From: Acidiferrobacteraceae bacterium
GTDB lineage: Bacteria > Pseudomonadota > Gammaproteobacteria > Arenicellales > UBA868
Length of the DNA stretch: 6,404 nt
Assembly (NCBI GenBank): GCA_002713825.1
Contig: PAUU01000007.1
Coordinates: 1 to 6,404, forward strand
Reading direction: 5' to 3'
The notes under the pieces are model-generated. The model saw only the letters and a list, made by a program, of their open reading frames with translations, did no database searches and was not told the DNA's origin. Shown here one piece after another: positions 1 through 5,751 of this stretch. The translations under genes and the position numbers were made by a program. Position 1 is the first letter of the stretch. Every line of letters begins with the position of its first letter.

Positions 1-204
1 ACGATGGCTGGTAAGCAGTCACAGCGGGTGGCAGACCTTGCTCTTCAAGACATTACTTTCAGCGCTTGTAACAACACGATTAAGAAAATCACCAAGAAGC
101 AGGGGGCCGCGCCTAAGTTGGTTGAAGGAGTGGGTATTGTAGATTCGGGCGCGGTGCGCATCATCGAACTACAGCAGGAGGGGTATGCGTACATCAGACC
201 CTGA
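1..204 (+). CDS. DsrE/DsrF-like family protein, C-terminal part (5' end outside window)
   Basis: The reading frame is open from the first base and ends in TGA at 202-204. The visible residues end in a block (VDSGAVRIIELQQEGYAYIRP-like) that I recognise as the C-terminus of small DsrE/DsrF-like proteins, whose consensus is roughly 'VPSGVvrImelQeqGyAYirP'. A conserved-type cysteine followed by Asn-Asn-Thr (FSACNNT, about residue 22 counted from the ATG at 4) fits the Cys-x-Asn-Thr motif of that family. Family members are usually over 100 residues and begin with a hydrophobic beta strand, which is missing here. The ATG at 4 is therefore probably internal and the gene starts upstream. DsrE/F relatives act in cytoplasmic sulfur relay or as small oligomeric proteins of unknown role, and no specific function can be given. 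The stop overlaps the next start by one base, so the two are probably translationally coupled. Confidence 0.7.
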   Translation, partial: TMAGKQSQRVADLALQDITFSACNNTIKKITKKQGAAPKLVEGVGIVDSGAVRIIELQQEGYAYIRP

Positions 205-1109
205 TGCAGACAAAGCCCTTAATGCCGAATTTCGGTCTGGAGGTATCGGGTGTCGAGCTTTCCAGTCCGATTGACGATGACAGCTTTGCCGAGATTCGAG
301 ATTTGTATTTCTCGCACTCAGCTCTGCTGTTTCGGGATCAGGATCTCTCGCCACAGAGCCAAGCTCGTCTTGCACACCGGTTTGGGCGTCCAAAGATTGA
401 GACGCGCAAACAATTCAACCTGAAGGATTATCCCGAAGTTTCCACTATCGGTAACGTCAAGCATCCCGATGGAGAGGACGCGGCCTTTTTTGTTCGGGGC
501 GGATTTGGTTGGCATACCGATGGCACTTCGGCCTGTCATGTAGATGCGGCAACGTTTCTCTATGGGGTTGAGGTGCCTAACGTAGGTGGGGATACCTTGC
601 TATGCTGTACCGCCACTGCATATGAGAATATTCCCGATACACTGAAGGATCAGCTAAGGAACCTAGAGATGCTGTGCAGTTTTCACGCGCATAACGATCT
701 TCTGTTAGAGGCTGATTCCGACTCGCATATTCCCTTGACGAAAGAGGAGCGGCGAGCGCTGCCGCCTGTGTGGCACAAAATTGTGCAGGTACATCCCGTC
801 ACCGGCCGCACAGTGCTTTACATGAATTTCAATCCGATTGAGTTCAACTCGGTGAGCCTGTCGGTGGGCGAGGAGTGGCTTCAGGAGGCGTTGGCCGTTG
901 CAACCCAGGAGCAATATGTCTATCGACATGAATGGAAACCGGGAGATCTTTTGATCTGGGATAACCATGCGGTCTTGCACAGTGGTACGCCGACCGCCTG
1001 CTATGAGTCAGACAGGAGACTGATGCACCGCTCTTTTGTTTACACTCAGCCGACAGAAAGAACTCTTGAAAATCTGGACGAGGTCAACGCAATCTTTTTA
1101 AAAACCTGA
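204..1109 (+). CDS. TauD/TfdA-family Fe(II)/2-oxoglutarate-dependent dioxygenase
   Basis: This 301-residue protein has the full TauD/TfdA layout. The N-terminal 'FGLEVSGVELSSPI' (10-23) is followed by 'LLFRDQDLSP' (41-50). The iron-binding His-x-Asp is H104/D106 in 'FGWHTDGTSA', and the third iron ligand is H259 in 'WDNHAVLHSGT'. The C-terminal 'RRLMHR' matches the TauD segment in which one Arg binds 2-oxoglutarate and the other the acidic group of the substrate; here these would be R272 and R276. Family members couple oxidative decarboxylation of 2-oxoglutarate to hydroxylation of a substrate, often releasing sulfite, an aldehyde or a methyl group. They are cytoplasmic. Length is normal (about 280-300). 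The substrate cannot be read from sequence; a sulfonate, a betaine-like compound or an aryloxy acid are all possible. The ATG at 204 overlaps the preceding stop (TGATG). An AGGAGGGG at 176-183 lies 20 bp upstream, so coupling rather than a separate ribosome site probably drives initiation. M7 (222) is an alternative start. Confidence 0.92.
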   Translation: MQTKPLMPNFGLEVSGVELSSPIDDDSFAEIRDLYFSHSALLFRDQDLSPQSQARLAHRFGRPKIETRKQFNLKDYPEVSTIGNVKHPDGEDAAFFVRGGFGWHTDGTSACHVDAATFLYGVEVPNVGGDTLLCCTATAYENIPDTLKDQLRNLEMLCSFHAHNDLLLEADSDSHIPLTKEERRALPPVWHKIVQVHPVTGRTVLYMNFNPIEFNSVSLSVGEEWLQEALAVATQEQYVYRHEWKPGDLLIWDNHAVLHSGTPTACYESDRRLMHRSFVYTQPTERTLENLDEVNAIFLKT

Positions 1110-1137
1110 AAAAAAGCGTTGATCGTTAGTCAAAGCC

Positions 1138-1141
1138 GGAG
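1138..1141 (+). promoter_or_regulatory. Ribosome binding site of the enolase-superfamily gene
   Basis: GGAG lies 11 bases before the ATG at 1153 in the 43-bp gap after the dioxygenase. No convincing terminator hairpin was seen in this gap, which fits co-transcription of the two genes. Confidence 0.4.
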
Positions 1142-1152
1142 CCGAATTAGCC

Positions 1153-2256
1153 ATGAAAATCACACAGATTGATGTCTTTGCGAAACATCTGCCGATGGTG
1201 TCAGGCTACAACATGTCGAGCTCGACCGTCGGTGATCCGGACACCACAGTCGTGGCTCTGCACACAGACGAAAAACTGACTGGTTGGGGGGAGATTTGCC
1301 CAACCGGTCCTTTGCCGCAGGTGGAACATGCTGGGAGTATCCGGGCCGATCTTGACCTGCTCGGTCCGGCGCTGATCGGCACCGATCCGTTGCGGATCGG
1401 TCTGATACATGACGTAATGGCTGCCACCATGGACGGCGGACAGGGGGCCCGGTCAGCAGTCGATATTGCCTGTTGGGATCTGCTTGGCAAGTACCATGAC
1501 GAACGGGTCTGTGACCTGCTGGGCGGGGCACGTATGGATCCGGTGTCAACCTATCATGTTGTCCCCATCGGCACCCCTGACGGATCTGCGCAGCTGGCGG
1601 AGCAGCTTCAGGAAGAAGGCCACACCAAACTGCAGTTGAAGTCCGGGGGGCGCCATATCGATGAAGATATCGACGCAGTCCATGCGGTTGCCAAAGTTAT
1701 CTGCCCGGGAGTTGATTTTTTTGTGGATTGCAACCGGGGTTGGACGGTCGGTGAAACGATTCAGGTCTCGCGCGCCTGTCGCGATCTTAAATTTGACATG
1801 GAGCAGCCCTGTGCGACCTATGCCGAATGCGCCACCGCGCGGACGCACTTGCATCACCCGCTGATCCTGGATGAGTCCGCGACCGATTTGGCCACCATTG
1901 CCCGCGCCATCTCCACCGGGGTTGCTGATGGATTCGGAATGAAGCTGACCCGGATCGGCGGCATTAATGGAATGCGTGCGGTGCGCGACATGTGTGAGGC
2001 CGCAAACACACCCACCAGTTGTGACGACTCCTGGGGGGGAGACATTATTGCGTCAGCTTGTGTCCACGTTGGGGCCACCTTGAAGCCTCGCCTCAGTCGC
2101 GGCGCGTGGATTTCAGCGCCTTATCAGGCGGGGCACTATGACGAGGAGCACGGACCGAGGATCGTCAATGGCATGATTGCAGTACCCCCGGGGCCCGGAC
2201 TGGGTATTACTATTCCCGAAGCGTATTTCGGGCCACCGATCGCGAGTTTTTCCTGA
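1153..2256 (+). CDS. MR/MLE enolase-superfamily protein, hydroxyproline/proline-betaine epimerase or cis-3-hydroxyproline dehydratase type
   Basis: This 367-residue protein has both enolase-superfamily domains. The N-terminal capping domain carries 'GWGEICP' (44-50). The barrel carries a catalytic Lys, K163, in 'KLQLKSGG'. Metal ligands are D192 ('VDCNRGW'), E217 ('DMEQP') and D240 ('LDES'). The second catalytic Lys is K264 in 'GMKLTRIGG', followed by the loop 'DDSWGGD' (291-297). Two lysines on opposite barrel faces are typical of the muconate lactonizing enzyme subgroup, which performs 1,1-proton transfer or dehydration on carbon acids. The overall pattern most resembles 4-hydroxyproline betaine 2-epimerase (HpbD) and cis-3-hydroxy-L-proline dehydratase, which I cannot separate by eye. 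The nearby folate C1-oxidation genes favour a methylated amino-acid (betaine) substrate, but this is inference. The first Lys of the usual Lys-x-Lys pair is Gln (Q161). The gene probably shares an operon with the dioxygenase and ends 2 bp from the convergent metF stop. Confidence 0.85.
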   Translation: MKITQIDVFAKHLPMVSGYNMSSSTVGDPDTTVVALHTDEKLTGWGEICPTGPLPQVEHAGSIRADLDLLGPALIGTDPLRIGLIHDVMAATMDGGQGARSAVDIACWDLLGKYHDERVCDLLGGARMDPVSTYHVVPIGTPDGSAQLAEQLQEEGHTKLQLKSGGRHIDEDIDAVHAVAKVICPGVDFFVDCNRGWTVGETIQVSRACRDLKFDMEQPCATYAECATARTHLHHPLILDESATDLATIARAISTGVADGFGMKLTRIGGINGMRAVRDMCEAANTPTSCDDSWGGDIIASACVHVGATLKPRLSRGAWISAPYQAGHYDEEHGPRIVNGMIAVPPGPGLGITIPEAYFGPPIASFS

Positions 2257-2258
2257 AC

Positions 2259-3254
2259 TCAGAATATGGGGCGGGGCAATAGACCAGCGCGTTCGACAAT
2301 CGGCCGGATAGCGGCTTCCCATTCAATCGCCATGATGTGCACACCCGAGACGCCTTCTATTTGCTGTAGCTCTTCTATCTGTTCGATGCAGATATCCTGA
2401 CCTTCAGCCCGCCAGGCATCACGGCGGGCTTCCTTGTCGTCTTCGCTGATACCCTGAACCGCGCTATCCATGCGTTTGAGCAAATCTTCAGGGATGACGA
2501 TGCCGGGAATGTTCTCGTTGAGAAAGCGCGCCATGGGGCTGCTTTTTAAGGGGCCGATACCTGCCAGAATGTGGACTTTCTCCGTCACCCCAAGATCCAC
2601 CAGACGACGCATGAACTGGCGGAAGATGTCCATATCAAAAATCATCTGGGTCTGGATGAAGTCGACCCCGGCTGCCATCTTCTTAGCGATTCGGAGCGGC
2701 CGAAAGGAAATGGGTTCCGAGAACGGGCTGCCCGCGCCGCCGATGAAGAGTTTGGGACCGCCCCCCTTGATCTCGTCACCGCACTGGAACTGGTTCTTGT
2801 CACGCATCTCCTGGAGCATGCGGATGAGCTGCATCGAGTCGATGTCCTGCACATTCTTGGCTCCTGGATGGTTGCCAAAGGACTGGTGGTCACCGGAAAG
2901 GCACAGGACGTTACGGATGCCGTGGATATATGCGCCCATCAGGTCGCTCTGCATTGCCAACCGGTTGCGGTCCCGACAGGTCATCTGAATGACCGGCTCA
3001 AGCCCGTGCTGGGCCATATAAATGCCAGTGGCGATGCTGCTGAGACGCACAATACCGGTCTGATTGTCGGTCACATTGGCTGCATCAACCACGCCTTTCA
3101 AAAGGTCGATCTTACGGTCGACGACGTTGGTATCCATATGTTTGGGTGGGCCCAGTTCGCCGGTGACGGCAAAGTGTCCTGCAGCCAGGACTTTTTCAAG
3201 ATTACTCCCGGACTTGAGATCGGGCAGGGTGTCTACAGCAGTATCAGTAGCCAT
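2259..3254 (-). CDS. metF: Methylenetetrahydrofolate reductase (MetF family)
   Basis: This is a flavoprotein of the MTHFR fold that interconverts 5,10-methylene-THF and 5-methyl-THF. Numbered from the chosen start, the catalytic Glu is E33 in 'AVTGELGPP', matching E28 of the E. coli enzyme. The FAD-site 'CLSGDHQSFGNHPGAK' carries D122, and 'DFIQTQMIFDMD' carries the folate-contacting Gln (second Gln of QTQ). Length is 331 residues, close to the usual 290-330. The frame is open to ATGs at 3320, 3317 and 3314, giving a 353-residue version that overlaps the preceding gene by 50 bp. I prefer ATG 3254 because it lies 16 bp after the MetV stop, has a weak CGGA site 10 bases upstream, and places the catalytic Glu at the family's normal distance from the N-terminus. 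The adjacent MetV gene suggests a MetF-MetV complex using a ferredoxin-like partner rather than NAD(P)H alone. In an aerobe it may run toward oxidation of methyl-THF. Confidence 0.92.
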   Translation of the reverse strand: MATDTAVDTLPDLKSGSNLEKVLAAGHFAVTGELGPPKHMDTNVVDRKIDLLKGVVDAANVTDNQTGIVRLSSIATGIYMAQHGLEPVIQMTCRDRNRLAMQSDLMGAYIHGIRNVLCLSGDHQSFGNHPGAKNVQDIDSMQLIRMLQEMRDKNQFQCGDEIKGGGPKLFIGGAGSPFSEPISFRPLRIAKKMAAGVDFIQTQMIFDMDIFRQFMRRLVDLGVTEKVHILAGIGPLKSSPMARFLNENIPGIVIPEDLLKRMDSAVQGISEDDKEARRDAWRAEGQDICIEQIEELQQIEGVSGVHIMAIEWEAAIRPIVERAGLLPRPIF

Positions 3255-3270
3255 CTTCAGCAAATCCGTT

Positions 3271-4428
3271 TCAGTCTGCACCGAAGAAATCGTCTTCGTC
3301 GAAATCGTCTTCATCATCATAATCGTACGTGATTTCCTGCTCGACCTTGACCATCACGTCGTCCCCATTCAGCGTTGCCTCGTACAGGGCGACGGGTCGC
3401 TCTGCAGCACCTTTCATCTCGCCGCTTCTAAGATCCCACTGCCATAGATGCTTGGTGCAGGTCAGCAGACCGTCCTTCAGCAGGCCAGAATCGACTAGAG
3501 GTTCTGCAAGGTGAGGACAGGTCGGCGGAAACGCACGGATACAGTCACCCAGATTGGTAACGATGACATCGATGCCTGCCACACTGACCCGGTGCAGCTT
3601 GCCTTCAGGCAAGTCAGCGAGACTGCAGGCCCGGTGCCAAGTGTCATCAAGTTCGATGGCGTCAGAAGGCGTCTGCGGTGAGGCGGCCGGTTTCATAGGA
3701 GACTGCGGCAGCGCAACCTTAACGGTCGTCGCCCGCTCTCCCGCTTCGCGGGCGGCTTGCTGGCGAAGATCATCACCTACCACCACGCGGCGCATGCTGC
3801 CCCCTCGACTGGTTGACCAGTCCTTGGGAGGCTGGATATCCATTAGCGAGTCAGCAATCCCCTGACGGTCGAGAATGGTCCAGATCTTGGACCAGATACA
3901 GGGGATGCTGGGGTCTACTTCGCACATGCCTCCCTCGGAACCACCGCAGGGACCGTTCTGCAGTTGCTTTGGGCATCGGGTAATGGGGCATAGGCCGCCG
4001 GTGTATTCAAGAACACAGTTACCGCAGCCTACACAGCGCTCTTCCCAGACGCCCGGCTCCGTCGGCTGGCCCATAAAGTTGGTATCAAGACCGGGCAGGA
4101 TCGGCGTGTCCATGTATTTTTCCGCCAGCGTCTGCACACCCACACCGCATGCCATCGACAAGACCGCATCATACTCTCCTATACTTTCCTCAAGCGGTGC
4201 GACAAACTCCTGGACACATTGCCGCTGCACTGTGACTTCTTCGACTTCGAGCTCTTGGCCTTCAGCGGCAGCCGCGGTTCGCAAAGTCGCTGCCATGGCA
4301 CTGGATTCTTTCTTGCCGCCAGCAAAACAGACAGAAACGCAGGTGCCGCATCCCACAGTGAGCACTTTCTTTTTGCCTTTGAGCATCCGCTGGATATCTT
4401 TCAGCGGTTTTTGTTCTGCAACGATCAT
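3271..4428 (-). CDS. MetV-type MTHFR C-terminal-domain protein fused to a Rieske [2Fe-2S] domain
   Basis: This 385-residue protein has two recognisable halves. Residues 1-215 match MetV, the small cysteine-rich partner of MetF in acetogens. 'VGCGTCVSVCFAGG' holds C27, C30 and C34, followed by C71, C94 and 'CVGCGNC' (C132, C135, C138). The MetV signature 'NGPCGG..GMCEV' holds C161 and C169. These cysteines probably bind zinc and/or a [4Fe-4S] cluster. Residues about 215-258 form an Ala/Pro/Gln-rich linker. Residues about 259-362 are a Rieske domain with C304-x-H306 and C324-x2-H327, 17 residues between the pairs. Its 'LTCTKHLWQWD' core resembles small Rieske ferredoxins of diiron monooxygenases. 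The end is strongly acidic (368-380). ATG 4428 has a good GAGAGG site 6 bases upstream. MetV alone is about 200 residues, so the fusion is a clear departure. Likely role: passing electrons between MetF flavin and the Rieske centre. Confidence 0.88.
   Translation of the reverse strand: MIVAEQKPLKDIQRMLKGKKKVLTVGCGTCVSVCFAGGKKESSAMAATLRTAAAAEGQELEVEEVTVQRQCVQEFVAPLEESIGEYDAVLSMACGVGVQTLAEKYMDTPILPGLDTNFMGQPTEPGVWEERCVGCGNCVLEYTGGLCPITRCPKQLQNGPCGGSEGGMCEVDPSIPCIWSKIWTILDRQGIADSLMDIQPPKDWSTSRGGSMRRVVVGDDLRQQAAREAGERATTVKVALPQSPMKPAASPQTPSDAIELDDTWHRACSLADLPEGKLHRVSVAGIDVIVTNLGDCIRAFPPTCPHLAEPLVDSGLLKDGLLTCTKHLWQWDLRSGEMKGAAERPVALYEATLNGDDVMVKVEQEITYDYDDEDDFDEDDFFGAD
3286..3315. repeat. 15-bp tandem duplication in the acidic tail of the MetV-Rieske gene
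   Basis: Two adjacent copies read GAAATCGTCTTCGTC and GAAATCGTCTTCATC on the + strand, differing at one base. On the minus strand they encode two DEDDF-like units in the acidic tail. In the frame of the longest possible metF start they encode KTIST/KTISS. This suggests a recent duplication inside the tail. Confidence 0.8.
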
Positions 4429-4434
4429 GCTGAG

Positions 4435-4440
4435 CCTCTC
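4435..4440 (-). promoter_or_regulatory. Ribosome binding site of the MetV-Rieske gene
   Basis: On the minus strand GAGAGG ends 6 bases before the ATG at 4428, supporting that start. It sits in the 65-bp gap after the ferredoxin-MvhD stop. I see no terminator hairpin for the minus strand in the gap, which is consistent with one transcript. Confidence 0.55.
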
Positions 4441-4493
4441 GCGATTTGGCGGTGATGGGGTTGGGCGATCATCGAAATTCTCTCTTTTTTGTG

Positions 4494-5543
4494 TTAACGG
4501 GATGTTGACGCTTGGGTGGGTGAGAAGGCCGCGCGCCGTAAGGGGCTAGGGCCGCAAATCCCGGTTCTTTTCGTCAGATCATCGAGTGCATTGGTGAGGC
4601 TGTCATGGTCGCCGGGAGTGAGGTGCATCATATGGACTCGGTCACGCTCCAGACCGCATCCGTCGAGCCAATCGGCAATTCGCTTGACCCGCTGGGTCAC
4701 GTGCAGGTTGCCGGTATTGAAAAAGCACTCGCCTGGCTGGCAGCCTGCCACCATGACCGCGTCTGCTCCGCTTTCAAATGCGTGCATCAACTGAAGCGTA
4801 TCAACACGACCTGAGCAGGGGACGTCGACCACCCGGGTTTGGACATTCGTTGAGATCTGCTCGCTCTTCGCGCCGCAAACCTCATGCGTGGTTTCCCGGC
4901 ATTGGGGACAGGCAAATATCATGACCGACAAGGGGGCTTCTGCCGGGCTCGCCTCGGCGACTTCTTTGTTGCGTGTAGGAACAGATTCGGTATTCAACGT
5001 ATGAATGGCGCCAATCACAGAGTCGTGAGTGCTGATATTCATTTCAATAGCGCCTGTTGGGCAGGCTGCTGCGCAGAGTCCGCAGCCGGTACACGTATCC
5101 GCATCAATTACCGCAGCACCTTGAATCCCACCAACGCCGGTTAATTCGTTATCAATTCGGGCGGCGCCGAAGGTACAAAACCTGACACAGTTAAGACAGG
5201 CGACGCAGACGGGCGCCTCGACAACAGCGATAGGTCTTTCGATAGGCTGAGTGGATTGCGGGGGCGGCAGATCAAGAACGACCTCTCCCGCGTGAGCGCG
5301 AGAGACGCAGACCGTGAGGAATTCCGATCGTTCGCTTTCACTAAGCGCAGTATCCCGATGGTCGACCTCACCGGAGAGATAGCGCGTACGGCAGGTGCCG
5401 CAGCGGCCATTGGAGCAGTCAAGAGGTACTTCGTAGCCATTTTCAAAAAGCACATGCAAAATGGTCCGGTTCGCCGGTACCTCGAAGATGTCTCCGGTGG
5501 AAGACACTCGGATGCTGAAAGTTGTGTTCTCGGAGGTGCTCAT
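4494..5543 (-). CDS. Multi-cluster electron carrier: plant-type [2Fe-2S] ferredoxin + two [4Fe-4S] motifs + MvhD-like domain
   Basis: This is a 349-residue soluble iron-sulfur protein with three modules, numbered from ATG 5543. Residues 5-92 are a plant-type ferredoxin with C43-x4-C48-x2-C51 and C79. Residues 110-170 carry two [4Fe-4S] motifs. The first is C113-x2-C116-x2-C119-x3-C123, where the usual following Pro is Thr. The second is the canonical 'CTGCGLCAAACP' (151-162). Residues about 206-325 match MvhD/FlpD, the delta subunit linking hydrogenase or formate dehydrogenase to heterodisulfide reductase. They show 'FACPQC', 'VPCSGRVD', 'VAGCQPGEC' and 'GNLHVTQRV', with C212, C215, C243, C268 and C273 available for its [2Fe-2S] centre. 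A TTG at 5546 is directly upstream in frame, but ATG is the likelier start. It is the first gene of the minus-strand unit with MetV-Rieske and MetF, and probably carries electrons to or from that complex. The partner is unknown; no HdrA, hydrogenase or flavin oxidoreductase is visible here. Confidence 0.88.
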   Translation of the reverse strand: MSTSENTTFSIRVSSTGDIFEVPANRTILHVLFENGYEVPLDCSNGRCGTCRTRYLSGEVDHRDTALSESERSEFLTVCVSRAHAGEVVLDLPPPQSTQPIERPIAVVEAPVCVACLNCVRFCTFGAARIDNELTGVGGIQGAAVIDADTCTGCGLCAAACPTGAIEMNISTHDSVIGAIHTLNTESVPTRNKEVAEASPAEAPLSVMIFACPQCRETTHEVCGAKSEQISTNVQTRVVDVPCSGRVDTLQLMHAFESGADAVMVAGCQPGECFFNTGNLHVTQRVKRIADWLDGCGLERDRVHMMHLTPGDHDSLTNALDDLTKRTGICGPSPLRRAAFSPTQASTSR

Positions 5544-5659
5544 CAATACTTACTCGGGGTAGGGCGCTATTGTGAACGATACGATCCCTTCGGTAGAAGA
5601 CCCAGTGTCGTTTTTTCGTAGGTTGGCGCAACAGTCAGAATACACGAGATCATCAGGGT

Positions 5660-5682
5660 TACTGTGGGACAAGGCCCAAGTA
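5660..5682. repeat. Imperfect inverted repeat, possible operator
   Basis: TACTGTGGG on the left pairs with CCCAAGTA on the right with one unpaired G, around a 6-base centre (ACAAGG). It sits about 70 bp before the hydrolase start in the divergent region. It could be a regulator site or a small hairpin; no T-run follows it, so a terminator is unlikely. Chance occurrence is possible. Confidence 0.3.
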
Positions 5683-5736
5683 AGACGTTCTCGTTAAGAC
5701 TGTACCGTGCTTTGCTGGATAGGCTAAAGCGACTCT

Positions 5737-5740
5737 GGAG
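5737..5740 (+). promoter_or_regulatory. Ribosome binding site of the metallo-beta-lactamase-fold gene
   Basis: GGAG lies 11 bases before ATG 5752 and 23 before the next in-frame ATG (5764), so it favours the first start. Confidence 0.4.
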
Positions 5741-5751
5741 AGTTGACTCCG

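Larger units (their letters stand above)
5544..5751. promoter_or_regulatory. Divergent intergenic region between the ferredoxin-MvhD gene and the hydrolase gene
   Basis: These 208 bp lie between two divergent genes, so they should hold promoters for both the minus-strand C1 unit and the plus-strand hydrolase. I could not pick convincing -35/-10 pairs on either strand. The best structure is an imperfect inverted repeat at 5660-5682. A short CTTC-GGTA-GAAG palindrome at 5588-5599 is weak. Confidence 0.5.

Noticed and set aside
1107..1120. A-run after the dioxygenase stop as a terminator
   Set aside because: No stem-loop precedes a T-run on the + strand, and the next gene follows after 43 bp on the same strand.
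1160..1549. Open frame of 129 codons on the - strand
   Set aside because: Antisense to the enolase-superfamily gene; Arg/Pro-rich low-information translation.
2470..2988. Open frame of 172 codons on the + strand
   Set aside because: A second antisense shadow of metF, rich in Met, Trp and Ser, with no motif.
2571..3332. Long open frame (253 codons) on the + strand
   Set aside because: Lies antisense to metF; the translation shows no family motif and is a mirror of codon structure in the real gene.
4485..4490. T-run as a transcription terminator
   Set aside because: It is on the + strand, where no gene ends here; for the minus-strand unit it is an A-run without a hairpin.
3875..4549. Open frame of 224 codons on the + strand
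   Set aside because: Antisense to the cysteine-rich MetV domain; Pro/Ser-rich translation with no recognisable domain.
5544..5546. TTG as start of the ferredoxin-MvhD gene
   Set aside because: An ATG follows immediately at 5543 and is the more likely start; the two differ by one residue.
5577..5586. ACGATACGAT direct repeat upstream of the ferredoxin-MvhD gene
   Set aside because: Only two 5-base units, too short to distinguish from chance.
5256..5621. Open frame of 121 codons on the + strand
   Set aside because: Antisense to the plant-type ferredoxin part of the carrier gene and running into the intergenic region; no motif or ribosome site noted.
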